64,000 nt of DNA from CAVXSP01 sp963724645 (GTDB lineage: Bacteria; Acidobacteriota; Vicinamibacteria; Vicinamibacterales; SCN-69-37): assembly GCA_963724645.1 (NCBI GenBank), contig CAVRVJ010000013.1, positions 62,001 through 126,000 on the forward strand. The letters run 5' to 3'. The notes under the pieces are model-generated. The model had not been told where the DNA came from. It did not search any database and worked only from the letters and a program-made list of their open reading frames with translations. This document shows positions 37,009 to 47,440 of this stretch, piece by piece (position 1 is the first letter of the stretch; every line of letters starts with the position of its first letter). A program made the translations under genes and the position numbers.

Positions 37009-38761
37009 TCATCGCAGCCACCACAACTCGGCGCCGTCCGCGAAGCGCTCGCGACGCACGACTTTGAGCGAGGCTTCGATCAACTGGCGATCCTGATCCG
37101 AGGCGTCGCGTTGCAGAACGATCGCGCTGATCCGCCAGCGGCTGAAGTAGGCGGCGACTTCTTCGGGCGGGGCGGGCGACGGATCGGCGTGATCGAGCAG
37201 CGATCGCACGAGGGGCGCCGAGCTGGCCGCTTTCCAGGTTTCGTTGGACAGCCGGGACACCATGCCGCCGACGATCGCTTTGTGGTGAACGGTCTGGGCC
37301 AGGAGGTGAGAGGAATCCAGTTGCCCGAGGACGCGTGTGCCATCGCGCATGCCCACCGGGACGTCCAGGATTGCGAATCGGCCGGGCTGCGACGCGATCC
37401 GGTAATAGACCTCGTCCACGTGTACGTTGAAGAGCGGTACGGCTGGCCAGAATTCGAACGCCATGGCGAGCGCGAGTCCGACGCGCCAGTGACGGCGCGG
37501 CACACGCTGCCAGCCGGCGGCCGCGAGGATGGAGACGCCGAGCGCGGCCAGGATGACGTGGCGTCCAGGCGCACGGGCCTGTCGCAATACCGGTAGTTCC
37601 GCGAATAGAGCAGCGGGCATGGGGATCCCAGCCGGCCGGCCAGGAATCTTGATCTCGGCTCCAAACGACAGAATCGCGAAGACTACGGCGATCGCCGCAG
37701 CGAGCCGCAAGTCTATCGCGGGCGTCGCCTGCGTCGGGTCGTAGGTTCGGCGTCGGCTGGCGATAGCCGCAATCGCAAGCACGATCGCGGTGAGTCCGAG
37801 GTAGCCGGTGGATTCCTGCGGCAGCCGATCGCGAGTCTGCTGGAAACGCGACAGCACCGGGTGCATGAAACTTGGCGCGATGAGATCGAGCGGCTCCATG
37901 CGGAGGTCGTGAAAGCTGGACCGCGTGTCCTCGAGACTCGACGTCTCTTCGCGCGCCACGACATGTGCCACAAGCGGTTCGATGCCCAATCCCACGACGA
38001 GCGCCGCGAAGGCGAGCCGCTTGAGCACCACGGCGCGGAGGACCGCACGCCATCGCAGCAAAGCGGTCAGGAGCAGAAGTTCAACGGAGTAGACGGCATA
38101 GTACCTGGCACGAGTAGCACGCCCCGGCCAGCAAGAGACCCAGTAATGTGGCGCGCCGCCATCCGTCTCGTCCGTCCGGCGCAGCGAGAAGCCGGAGAAA
38201 CGCCAAAAGCACCGCGGGCATCCAGAAGGTCCACAACAGCTCGAAATGGCCGGCGTACAGGTGTGCGACGACCGCCGGCGTGAACGCGTACAGGGCCCCG
38301 GCGAGGGTAGCCGCGTTGCGCTCGAGGCCCAGGTAGCGCGCCAGGGCCGAGGCCGACAGCCCGGCCGCCACGAAGCTGGTGAGGACGAACAGGTTTTGCG
38401 TGGCGACCAGGCCGACGACCGGCTGCAACAGCGCGCCAATCGTTGCGGGCAGCGGCGACAGCGTATGCAGCCAGAGATCGGCGCCGAACGGATAGAACAG
38501 GTACCGGCAGTCGAACGGGCTCTGTTTCAAGTCGAACAGGGCGTAGCGAACCCACCACAGGTTCCACAGGTTCGTCGCCGACTCGAAGAACACGACGCGG
38601 CCACTCCAGAGATTGCTGCCCGGGACGTGTGTGCTGATATGCCGCACCAGCGGCCAGGTCGCGACAATAGAGAGGAGCGCGAAGCCTCCTGCTTCGACGA
38701 ACGTTCGAGCGCGTCGGCCGGCACGCCGGGGATCGTTGGCAACCGGCCCGGCGTCACCCAT
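37009..38761 (-). CDS. Polytopic membrane protein, GT-C/YfhO-like (one frameshift)
   Basis: Begins MGDAGPVANDPRRAGRRART, with the start overlapping the subtilase stop (TGATG). Some ten membrane helices follow, with a first periplasmic loop WNLWWVRYALFDLKQSPFDC, then QNLFVLTSFVAAGLSASALA and TPAVVAHLYAGHFELLWTFW. This is the look of YfhO-like and dolichyl-phosphate-sugar transferases. The C-terminal 150 residues are soluble (GRFAILDVPVGMRDGTRVLG, FSRWRISAIVLQRDASDQD). One frame change near 38110. Substrate unknown. Confidence 0.65.
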
Positions 38762-41032
38762 CAATTGATTTTTAGCACGTTGCCGTCGAGACTGATCCGG
38801 AGTTCGAACTTGTCCGTGGCGGTGTTGACTTCGGATCCGCTGACGAGGACGGTCCAGGTGCCGGGAGCGGGATTGGCCACGACAGCGACTTCGGGATCGC
38901 TGATCGACGCACCGGCGAGATTGACGGAGCCGTTCGGAGCCACGAGGATCAAGTCAAGATCCGAAGCCGGATACTGGCCCCAATCTTCACGCCAGCTCAG
39001 TCGAAACTCCGCCTGCTTCACGCCGCTCGGCATGGTCACCGGATACGCGAGTATCTCCTGATCGGCGATCTTGTTCTGGGTGCTTATCTGCGGCGTGGCT
39101 TCAACCGAGCTGGAAACCCCGACATCGGCCGAGATCGTTCCCGCGTTCGTCCAGTCGCCGCTGACGGTGATGCGCATCAGGCCCGGTTCCGGATCCTGGA
39201 TCTCGAACATCCCGCCCGTACTGAACGCGAATACCTTGTAGTCGCCTTCGCCGATCGCTGAAGTTTTCGCCGAATGCACGGTGAGCAGGATGTCGTCGCC
39301 AAACAGCTGATTCTGCTCGGAGGATGGCAGCGCGGGCGTGACGTTCGACAGCGTCACAACTACCCGGTTGACGTTCGGCCCGACTTTGTAGACGACTTCG
39401 TGGCGCTCTCCTTGCCTCAGATTTTCCGCGGATTCGAAGACCGAGCCGGCCTGCGCGTGCAGAAAAGTGCTCTGCTGGATATTGACGTCGACGTTCTTCG
39501 TGAAGTTCGTTGGAGCCGGAAGCTCATCGGGCACAAGCCCGGCCGCCAGCAGCCCGGCAGCGGCGAGGCCGTCCACATAGCCGGCTCCCTGGTCGATGAC
39601 CGTGGAACCGTCGCTCACAACCGAAGGGTTGGCGCTGGCGATGATGGCGTTGCGAATCTGACGGCCGGTGGCTGCCGGATACAACTGCCGAAGGAGGGCG
39701 GCTACGCCAGCCGTCGTCGGCGTGGCGAAGCTCGTGCCGCTTGCAAGCGAGATGCTCGTGGTCGAGCCGTATCCTTGACCGAAGCTGGCAAAGCCGTTCG
39801 CGACGACGTCCGGATCCAGGCGGCCATCGGCGTCCGGCCCCCGGGAGCTGAAAAACGCCATCTGATGACCCAGGAACGGCCGATACTGCGACCCGACGAC
39901 CGGGCCGAGCTGCAATCGTTCGAGAATGCGCTCATTATGCGAAAGGCTCGCGGCGCCAACTGTCAGGGCGGAGATCGCGGTCCCCGGGCTCCCCACCGTC
40001 ATCGATGCCGGCCCGGCGTTTGCCGCGGCGATGACGGGCAGGATGTCGTGGCTGAGCATTGCGTCGGTCATCTGATCGAAGAAGTCGCGCCCCGCATAGA
40101 TCGTCGCGCCGCCGAGGCTCAGGTTGGCGACGGTGATGTGGGCGCCGGACGCAGGATTCGAGTTGTAGGCCTCGCGGAGGGCAATCGCCCGGTCCATCGC
40201 CGCGAGAATGCGTGACGCGGGACCGCTGCCGCTCGGGCCGAAGACCCGAAGGGCATAGATGCTCGATCGCGGCGCCGTGCCAATCATCGGAATCACCGTA
40301 TTCGTCGGCGGATTGGCGAAGCAAGCGGCGCATTCAGCCAACACGGCATTGCGGAAGGTGCTCGCTGCCGAAAAGCTGAAACTCACGTTGGCCGAGATCA
40401 TCCCTGCGACGAACGTCCCGTGGCCCTCGTTCGCCGAGTTGGAACAGCCGAGGGCGTCCGGCACGAAGTTCTCGCACCCGATCACCGAGCCGTCGAGCGA
40501 GATGTGGGGAAACCCCGGCCGGATGCCGGTGTCAATGACAGCGACGACCACGCCCTGGCCGAGAACGCCGGCCGCGTGAAGAGGAGCGACGTTCGCGATG
40601 CTGGCGTTCAAGCGATAGCCGTCCGGGCTGATCGAGGCGAGCGTCGTCAAGTCGTCGGCGGAAAGTGCCGCCACTGAGTCGGCGAGCATGTCCGACTCCA
40701 CGCCTGTGATCGCAACGTGTCTGCCGCGAAAGGGATCGACACTGCGAGGTATCGCGATTTCCACGTCCTTGCTGACGGCGGCCACGCCGACCAGGTTCTG
40801 CAACCCGCCGAGTCCACTGACAGGAATGTCGGCCGAGATCGCGTCGATGTACTCGGTACTGATTCGTGACGGTGCCTCCCAACGCGCGGACGCGCGCGAC
40901 GAGCGACGCGTACGGCTTCGACGCGTGAATCAATACTTTCTCACTGGGGGTGGGGGTCTGCGCAGGCAGGCTTGCAGCCAGCCCGGGCAGGATTAACACA
41001 ACGAGAACGGCGGCGCCTCGCGGACTGATCAT
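38761..41032 (-). CDS. Secreted subtilisin-like (S8) serine protease (one frameshift)
   Basis: Starts MISPRGAAVLVVLILPGLAA with GGAGGG upstream: a signal peptide, then an inhibitor-I9-like propeptide. A frame change near 40865 separates it from the mature part. Catalytic residues are Asp in VVVAVIDTGIRPG, His in NEGHGTFVAGMIS and Ser in LASGTSFATPTTAGVAALLR, with Asn in PVIAAANAGP. After the protease domain come two beta-rich domains; the last (WREDWGQYPASDLDLILVAP, ISDPEVAVVANPAPGTWTVL) resembles a P/pre-peptidase C-terminal domain. Probably extracellular. Confidence 0.87.
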
Positions 41033-41135
41033 GATGCCCTCCGGGGACGGGGTGACAGCTTCTCAGTATGTGAAACAGGCGAATGGGTATCACCAAGGAC
41101 AGTTCAAGTCAACAAGAGAGGGACGGGATGTCAAC

Positions 41136-41180
41136 GCGAAATAGAAATGTCCCCCTTCTTAGCGAAATAGAAATGTCCCC
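41136..41180. mobile_element. Orphan end of an IS1202/ISNCY-like element
   Basis: GCGAAATAGAAATGTCCCC occurs twice, at 41136-41154 and 41162-41180, exactly 26 bp apart. The complete IS at 6201-7646 has the same layout, two copies of CTCGTTAGAAATGTCCCC 26 bp apart. The TAGAAATGTCCCC part is identical, so this is the end of a related but distinct element. No transposase or second end is seen nearby. Confidence 0.75.
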
Positions 41181-41206
41181 TTCCAGTAAGCGCGGCCTGT
41201 GGGCGC

Positions 41207-41832
41207 TTGTGGAAAACCCGGCTGCGGGGTTTCCAAGGAGCGGTGGGCGCGTTCTCAGCGATGATCGCCCGCGTCATCTTCCGACGTGGGCATCCAGCCA
41301 TCCCGTTCCTGTTGCTGCTTGCGATTGCTGATGATGCACTGGGCCTGATGATCCTGGCCGCCTTCTATCCATCCGGGCCCCTTTCAGTCATCGCACTCGC
41401 GACGACGATGGCGGCGGCCTTGTTGGCTGCGCTCTGGCTGCGGCGCCGCCGCATCCGCAGCTTCTGGCCCTACATCATCGGTCCGGGAGTACTGTCGTGG
41501 GCCGCGCTCTATTTTGGCGGCTTTCATCCGGCCCTCGCGTTGGTGCCGATCGTTCCCTTCATGCCACATAGCGCCCGAGACCTTGGGCTGTTCGAGCCGC
41601 GCGAAGCGGGCCAAATCGACACGCTCAATCAGTCCGAGGATTGGTGGGCGGTTCCCGTACAGTTCGTCCTGCTGCTCTTTGGCTTGGCGACTGCCGGCGT
41701 CCGTTCGAACAGATTGGGCCGGGCACCCACTTCGTGCTGGCCGTATTGCTGTTCGGCAAGCCGATCGGGATCCTGCTGTTCTCTGGTCTTGCGCTCGTTG
41801 CGTCCCGACTGTTGAGGGCGCGTGCAGCTTGA
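41207..41832 (+). pseudogene. nhaA: Na+/H+ antiporter NhaA, 5'-truncated
   Basis: The similarity begins at about 41235 in the middle of the protein, just before helix 5: FSAMIARVIFRRGHPAIPFL then LLLAIADDALGLMILAAFYP, which holds the two Asp residues of the ion site. It continues PYIIGPGVLSWAALYFGGFH and, after a frame change near 41710, GTHFVLAVLLFGKPIGIL. About 150 N-terminal residues (helices 1-4) are missing and replaced by sequence next to the orphan IS end. It cannot be functional. Confidence 0.85.
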
Positions 41833-41849
41833 TCTCGTTGCGACTACGG

Positions 41850-42005
41850 CCCGTGAAGTCCATCGGCCGCACGTGAGCGCATGGCCGCATTGAATTCGGC
41901 ATCAGGGATTCGCAGCATCAGATCGCTGCCAACGATGCCGCAGCACATCCGACCGCGGTCCAAGAAGGCAAGCCCGCCGAACATCTTGCGCTCCCTGTCG
42001 CTCGC
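41850..42005 (-). pseudogene. TfoX N-terminal-domain protein, internal fragment
   Basis: Minus strand: ASDRERKMFGGLAFLDRGRM then CCGIVGSDLMLRIPDAEFNA, and after a frame change near 41900 HVRPMDFTGR. These are the core motifs of TfoX/Sxy N-terminal proteins (KMFGGLAFM, MCCGVVGDDLMVRV, HVRPMDFTGR). Both ends are cut: the first 25 or so residues by the ATPase fragment, the last by the nhaA fragment. Confidence 0.8.
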
Positions 42006-42704
42006 GAGATTGCTCACGGCCTGGGTCTCGGCGAGATCGTTCGCGCGCCAGATCTGCGAGCGGCGCTGCGGGAGGCCAAGGGTGCCGGTGACCTTGTGGC
42101 GAACTCCGATGGGTTCGCTGAAGTGTTCCCCGAAGACAAGTTCCTGCTCGTGAAGACCCTTCAGGAGGATGGGCACGTGGTCGGGATGACCGGCGATGGC
42201 GTGAACGACGGGCCGGCCTTGCGACAAGCAGAGGTTGGCATCGCCGTGAGCGGTGCAACTGATGTGGCAAAAGGCGCCGCCAGCGTCGTGCTCACCACCG
42301 AAGGCTTGGTGAGCGCAGAGAGCTGGAGCATCGGCCCGCTCGTGATCGTGGCTGTCGTCCTGGGTGTCGTGATGCTGGTGGAGTCGCTGGGGCTGCTCGC
42401 CATCGGCTGGCACCGATTTCACCTCGACGTCAGCAGCGGCCAACTCCACACATTCTCGTTTGTCACCTTGCTCTTCTTCGCACTGTTCTCCATCGTCTCG
42501 ATCCGGGAGCGGCGCGCATTTTGGGCCTCGCGCCCCGGATGGCTACTCGCGGTGGCCCTGGTTGCCGACGCATGCGTGGGCCTGGGAATAGCCATGCTCG
42601 GCGTCGGCGAGCTGCAGCTACTGCCGCTTGGCCTTACGTCATTGATTGTGGGCTATTCAGAAACCTCGGGCCGTCTTAGGTCCTGCGTTCCACAACTACC
42701 GTGA
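41998..42704 (+). pseudogene. Plasma-membrane H+-transporting P-type ATPase, C-terminal pieces
   Basis: Reads AREIAHGLGLGEIVRAPDLR, then SDGFAEVFPEDKFLLVKTLQ, GHVVGMTGDGVNDGPALRQA (hinge motif of P-type ATPases) and VGIAVSGATDVAKGAASVVL. After LTTEGLVSAE it jumps to the terminal membrane helices (LVIVAVVLGVVMLVESLGLL, FSFVTLLFFALFSIVSIRER), so a segment of roughly 60-90 residues appears deleted. The N-terminal pump body, including DKTGT, is absent. The end abuts the 168-bp repeat. Confidence 0.82.
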
Positions 42705-42842
42705 CGTATTCGGGCGCCGAGGCGCCCGGATCGCAAGGCGCGAGGAGGGAGAATGCCTGGCGCATTTGACCGACGAGCAACGCAGCGAGGCGGGATGCAT
42801 CGGCGGCGATACGTTGTCGTAATTGTGAAACGCAGTACTTAG
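42675..42842. repeat. 168-bp dispersed repeat with long inverted ends, copy 1
   Basis: The ends CTTAGGTCCTGCGTTCCACA and CTAAGTACTGCGTTTCACAA (the latter on the complementary strand) pair over about 34 positions. The core is GGCGCCCGG..CGCAAGGCGCGAGGAGGGA, a small hairpin AATGC-n5-GCATT, then TTGACCGACGAGCAACGC and GGGATGCATCGGCGG. The same core occurs at 47139-47307 inside different but equally self-complementary ends. The copy sits directly behind the truncated ATPase. It holds no plausible gene. Confidence 0.85.
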
Positions 42843-42908
42843 CGCTGTTTGTCGCTTTGTCATGACACTGGCTCAAGGTGAGACGGACGCGAAATGCCAG
42901 GCCGTCGC

Positions 42909-44614
42909 CTATTCGAATGTTGCTCTACTCGTCGCCGGCCGTTTCCGCATGAACCCCATGATGTGCGGAAACGTGACGACGCCGAGGACCCGCTGTGCGT
43001 CGTCGCGACTCACGATCGGTAGAATCCCGCTGCTCTGAGCCAGGCGCTCCAGCACCGTCTCGGATGGATGATCCGGGTGGGCATGCACCATCTCTGGCTC
43101 GAGGAGTGATCCGATCGGATCGGACAGCCGGCCCGACTCCACCGCCGCGGCGAGCTGCTGGGCATTCACCATGCCGACCAGCCGCCCCGGCGAACCGATC
43201 AAGAACGCCGGCGCGCCGTTCCTCTGCGAGGTATCCCAAAGGTTCTGCACAGATGTCTCAGGAGGAACCAGGCTCACCTCCGACCCCATGACGTCGGCGG
43301 CGGTCCAAGACGCGGGCGTCATGCGAGTCGCCGGTGACGGCAGGTGCACATGATCCTGCTGCAGCAACGCGTGGTACACCGGCACCGGCTGAAACCGACG
43401 GGAAATGAGGAAACTGAGCAGATTCGCCACCATGAGCGGCACCAGAATCTGGTAGTCCTGTGTAATCTCGAAAATCATGAAGACCGAGGTCATCGGCGCA
43501 CGGATGATGCCCGCGAACAGCGTACCCATACCGACCAGGGCATAGGCTCCGGCGTCGGCCGTCTGCAGGGGGCGAGCTGATGGACAACGGTGCCCACGGC
43601 GCCGCCAGCCATCGCGCCGATATAGAGGCTCGGGGCGAAGATTCCGCCCGCGTTGCCGGACGAATACGACACGGTGGTGGCGAGCAGCTTCAGCACGCAC
43701 AACAGCACCATCGTCTTGAAGACGAGGCCGCCATTCAGCGCCTGGTCCACGTATTCGTAGCCGACGCCCATCACCTGAGGACTGAGAACCAGGAGCCCGC
43801 CAATCACGAGCCCACCCATGGCGGGCTGCCACACGCGCGTCCAGGGCGGCAACCCCATGAACAGACGCCGCGCACCGAGGAGGCCCTTGCAGAACGCCAG
43901 TGACACGACTCCGCCGATGATCCCCAGCGCCGCATACGCCAACAGTTCGATCGGATGCTGCAAGTGATACGCGGGCACGCGAAACAGTGGCTCATTTCCG
44001 AGAATCGATCGTTCAACGACGACCGAGGCGACAGACGCGAGGACGGTCGACCCGAGCAGCGTAGCGTTCATGTCGCCGATGATTTCCTCGAGGGCGAAGA
44101 GCACGGCGGCGACCGGTGTATTGAAGGCGGCGGCCAATGCGCCCGCTGCGCCGACCGGTACGAGGTCCTTGATGCGTGCCGGAGGCAGCGGCACCCAACG
44201 CCCCACGGCGGACGCGAGGCCCGCGCCGATCTGAACCGAAGGGCCCTCGCGACCCATCGAGTGACCGGATCCGATGCACAACACGCCCGTGATGAATTTT
44301 CCAAGCGGCACGCGAATAGGAATGACGCCGCCGCGCAAATGGTACGCGGCCTCAGTCTGCGGCACGCCGCTGCCGCGTACGTCCGGAAATATCCAGGCCA
44401 GCAACGCGCCCGTCACCAGACTCACCGTGACCGGCACGATAAACAGCCGCGCCGTCGACGGGTCCAGACCGAAGAACAGGCGCGTGGTCCAGTCGATGGC
44501 GACGGTGAATAAGACCGCCGCCAGTCCTGCCAGCACGCCGACCACGATGGTGAGCGCCAGAAACAGTTGGTGCTCACGCAACCGAAGCTGCTGTATCGAA
44601 GAGCCCAACGACAT
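42909..44614 (-). CDS. ClC-type chloride channel/antiporter with C-terminal CBS domains (one frameshift)
   Basis: The start MSLGSSIQQLRLREHQLFLA overlaps the stop of the TPR gene (TGATG). ClC signatures: VRGSGVPQTEAAYHLRGG (selectivity filter), GSGHSMGREGPSVQIGAGLA (gating Glu) and ALEEIIGDM (proton-path Glu position), then SGNAGGIFAPSLYIGAMAGG. Both glutamates suggest a Cl-/H+ antiporter. The C-terminus has a CBS pair: TAADVMGSEVSLVPPETSVQ and LSDPIGSLLEPEMVHAHPDH. One frame change near 43575. Confidence 0.9.
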
Positions 44615-45811
44615 CACTGCCGATCCGCTTCGTGGCGCCGGCCAATGAGGAGCAACGCGCGGTCGAATGCAGACCCTTGGCCGCACGTGTCCAGGGTCTG
44701 TTGTTCCATGCGGTAGATCAGGTTGAGGGCGGTATCGATCGATTCGGGTGTGCGGCGAAGTCTCCCAAGGGCGAGCTCCGGTTCCAGCGCGCCCGCTTCA
44801 GCGCGCAGCGACTCGAAGGCATTGTTAGCCACCGGCTGCTTGGTGACGCAGGCGTCAAGCGCTTCCGCCGCGCGTCTGAACCCCGCCATCACACGTTCCT
44901 GACGTTGGCTCAACGACAGACCCGGCCGCAGCGGATCACGGGTCAGCACCAGGTCGGTGACCGCCTGGAGTTCCGACAGGCGGGCGGACGGTGACTCCAC
45001 CGCGCGCAAATAGCGCTGGGCACTCGCGTAGTCGCCGACTTCGAAGGCCGCCTCACCCGCCCCGGCGAGTGCCCGGGAATTCGTTGGATCGAGGCGTAAG
45101 GCCTGACGAAAGCGATCGAGTCCCCGCCGCGGCTCGCCCGCGTCCAGAAACAATTGACCGGCCTCCGTCTGTGACGTCACGTCGTCTGGCAGATTGCCGG
45201 TGAGCACGAGGAGCTCCGAGAGTGCGCGGCCACGCTGTTCGTGGGCGAGCAAGTATCGAATCAGCTCAATCCTCACCTGACGGCGAGCGTCGCCCTGGTC
45301 GGCGCCCCACGAGCCGTACACGGCGCTCTGGTAATACCGAACCGTCCCGGTCAGATCGTCGTGGCGCGCTTCGAGTCGCGCGAGCTGAACGTTCACCTCA
45401 GGATCTTCGGGAGTCGATTCGCGAACCCCAAGCTAACACTTGCCTGGCCTCATCGTCCTGTCCACCTGCAGCGAGGGCTGCTGCCAGAGCAAGGCGGTAG
45501 GTTCGGTTGTCGCGATTGATCGCTGTGGCGCGGCGCAGCGCCTTGATGGCCGATTCGGTCTGGCCGACGGCAAGATGATGCTCACCGGCGTCGTACCAGG
45601 CGGCTGCGTCGCGAAGCCGATGGGCGCGATTCGCACCAGCCGCAGCGCGCGTCAACACGAAACCGACCACGACGAGCGCGCACAGGACAACCAGCACCAC
45701 GATCTCCCGATGGACGAACGTGGATTCGGTCGTTCGGTCGCACGCCTGGCAGTGGCCATCAACCAGCGGCCCGCCGCAACGAGCGCAAGAGTTGGTGTTT
45801 GCCGTTTCCAT
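44614..45811 (-). CDS. Zinc-ribbon, single-helix, TPR protein (one frameshift)
   Basis: N-terminus SCARCGGPLVDGHCQACDR is a zinc ribbon, followed by one membrane helix (EIVVLVVLCALVVVGFVLT) and then TPR units (YDAGEHHLAVGQTESAIKAL, LDRFRQALRLDPTNSRALAG, GEAAFEVGDYASAQRYLRAV). The protein is thus anchored with the ribbon in the cytoplasm and the TPR part outside, or the reverse. A shift in a G-run near 45430 joins ARQVLA to the following LGVRESTPEDPEVNVQLARL. Its stop overlaps the ClC start. Role unknown. Confidence 0.75.
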
Positions 45812-45874
45812 TGGTTCGGGCGCCTCGCACGATTGCGTGCCACGGCCCTCCCTTGAGCCTACCAGCCCAGATCA

Positions 45875-45886
45875 TTTGAGGTCAAA
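45875..45886. promoter_or_regulatory. Operator-like palindrome TTTGA-GG-TCAAA
   Basis: Twelve-base dyad with perfect 5-bp arms in the intergenic region between the divergent TPR and FAD-monooxygenase genes. The same arms (TTTGA-CG-TCAAA) recur at 48765 ahead of the ABC permease. A MarR regulator is encoded at 49.2-49.8 kb. Binding is inferred only. Confidence 0.4.
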
Positions 45887-45957
45887 ACATCGATGCGCGA
45901 CAATGGGATATTGCCGCGATCCGCGTGTGGCGACGATGCAGGGCGGAAGTTGAAACC

Positions 45958-47137
45958 ATGAGAATCGCGATCAACGGAACGGGCGTTGCGGGGCCAACGC
46001 TCGCGTATTGGCTCCGCCGGTTCGGGCACGAACCGATCCTGTTTGAGAAAGCACCCACCCTGCGCACGGATGGCTACGTCATCGACTTCTGGGGTCTCGG
46101 GTTTGAGATCGCTGATCGCATGGGGCTCGTACCCGGCCTTGCTCGAACGCTGCTACAAGATGGAGCGGCTCAGCATGGTCGACGAAGATGGTCACGAGGT
46201 CGCGGGAATGGACGTGACCCCGATGCGCAAGCAGCTCCAAGGCCGTTTCATCAGCCTTGCGCGAGCGGACCTCGCCGCCGTCCTGTTCAGGTCCTGCGAA
46301 GGTATTCCAGCCCATTTCGGCGTATCCGTCGCTGGCGTCGAGCAGGATGGCCAAGGCGTGACCGCCACTCTTTCCAACGGCCGGCAGGGGCGATTCGATC
46401 TCGTCGTCGGCGCCGACGGGCTGCACTCGCATGTGCGAGCGCTCGTGTTCGGACCGGAGGGGCGGTTCGAGACATCCCTCGGCTGCCATGTTGCGGCCTT
46501 TCGGCTGCTTGACTATCCGCGGCGGGACGAGCTCACGTACGTCTCGCACACCGTCCCACAGCGACAGGTCGCACGCGTCGCCCTGCGCAACGATGAAACG
46601 CTCGTGCTGCTCATATGCCGCTCGGAGTTGCTCGACGGCGATCCACCGCGAGAGCAACAGAAGGCGGCCCTACGGCGCGCGTTCGGCGACATGAAATGGG
46701 AGGTTCCCGACATCCTGGATCGGATGGATGCGGTCGATGATGTGTACTTCGATCGCGTCAGCCAGATCCACCTAGCACGCTGGAGCGTCGGACGAGTTGC
46801 CGTGATCGGCGATGCGGCAGCATGCGCGTCCCTACTCGCGGGGGAAGGCACCGGACTCGCGATGATCGAGGCGTATGTCCTCGCTGGAGAACTGCATCGC
46901 GCCGGCGGCCACATCGAGCGTGCGCTCACGGGATTCGAAGCGCGGTTGCGCGCCTTCGTGAGCACCAAGCAGAAGACGGCCTTACGGTTCCGCGGCTTCT
47001 TTGCCCCACGAAGTGCGCTCGCCCTAAGGATGCGGAACGTCGCCGTCAGCGCGCTCTCTATTCCGCTCGTCGCGAATCAACTGATCGGCGCTTCGCTGCA
47101 GGACGACCTCGTGCTGCCGGACTACCTTGCAACCTAA
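45958..47137 (+). CDS. FAD-dependent monooxygenase (one frameshift)
   Basis: Starts MRIAINGTGVAGPTLAYWLR with the GxGxxG dinucleotide-binding motif, then GHEPILFEKAP. A frame change near 46130 follows GLVPGL. The DG motif FDLVVGADGLHSHVRALVFG and the GD motif RVAVIGDAAACASLLAGEGT are typical of the PHBH/TetX class of single-component flavin monooxygenases. They hydroxylate aromatic or polyketide substrates, some being antibiotic-inactivating. Substrate unknown. The TAA stop is 2 nt before the second copy of the 168-bp repeat. Confidence 0.85.
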
Positions 47138-47138
47138 T

Positions 47139-47307
47139 CTTAAGTGCTCCATTTCGGAATTACGGCCACGCACCGAGGCCGTCGAGGCGCCCGGCCCGCA
47201 AGGCGCGAGGAGGGAAAATGCCCAGTGCATTTGACCGACGAGCAACGCCGCGGGACGGGATGCATCGGCGGCCGAATGCGGCCGTAATTCCGAAGTGGAG
47301 CACTAAG
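47139..47307. repeat. 168-bp-type dispersed repeat, copy 2
   Basis: The ends CTTAAGTGCTCCATTTCGGA and CTTAGTGCTCCACTTCGGAA (complementary strand) pair at 27 of 29 positions. The core is the same as in copy 1 (42675-42842) with few differences, whereas the arms differ between copies but remain self-complementary. It begins 2 nt after the monooxygenase stop. The remaining 133 bp to the ABC permease stop (47441) hold nothing recognisable. Confidence 0.87.
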
Positions 47308-47440
47308 TGCTAATTCCACGAGAATCGCATTTTCGTTCCGAAATATGGGCAGGCTTTGCGCTCGAGGTATAACGAGACGATGTCGGATGCCCGAGGCCGG
47401 GCGACAGCAAGGCCCGCGTTTTGCTATATGGCGGCGCCGG

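Noticed and set aside
42676..42876. Short minus-strand frame giving VGQMRQAFSLLAPCDPGAS, with a similar one at 47024-47245
   Set aside because: It is the translation of the shared core of the 168-bp repeat. Similarity follows the DNA repeat, and there is no Shine-Dalgarno or conserved start.
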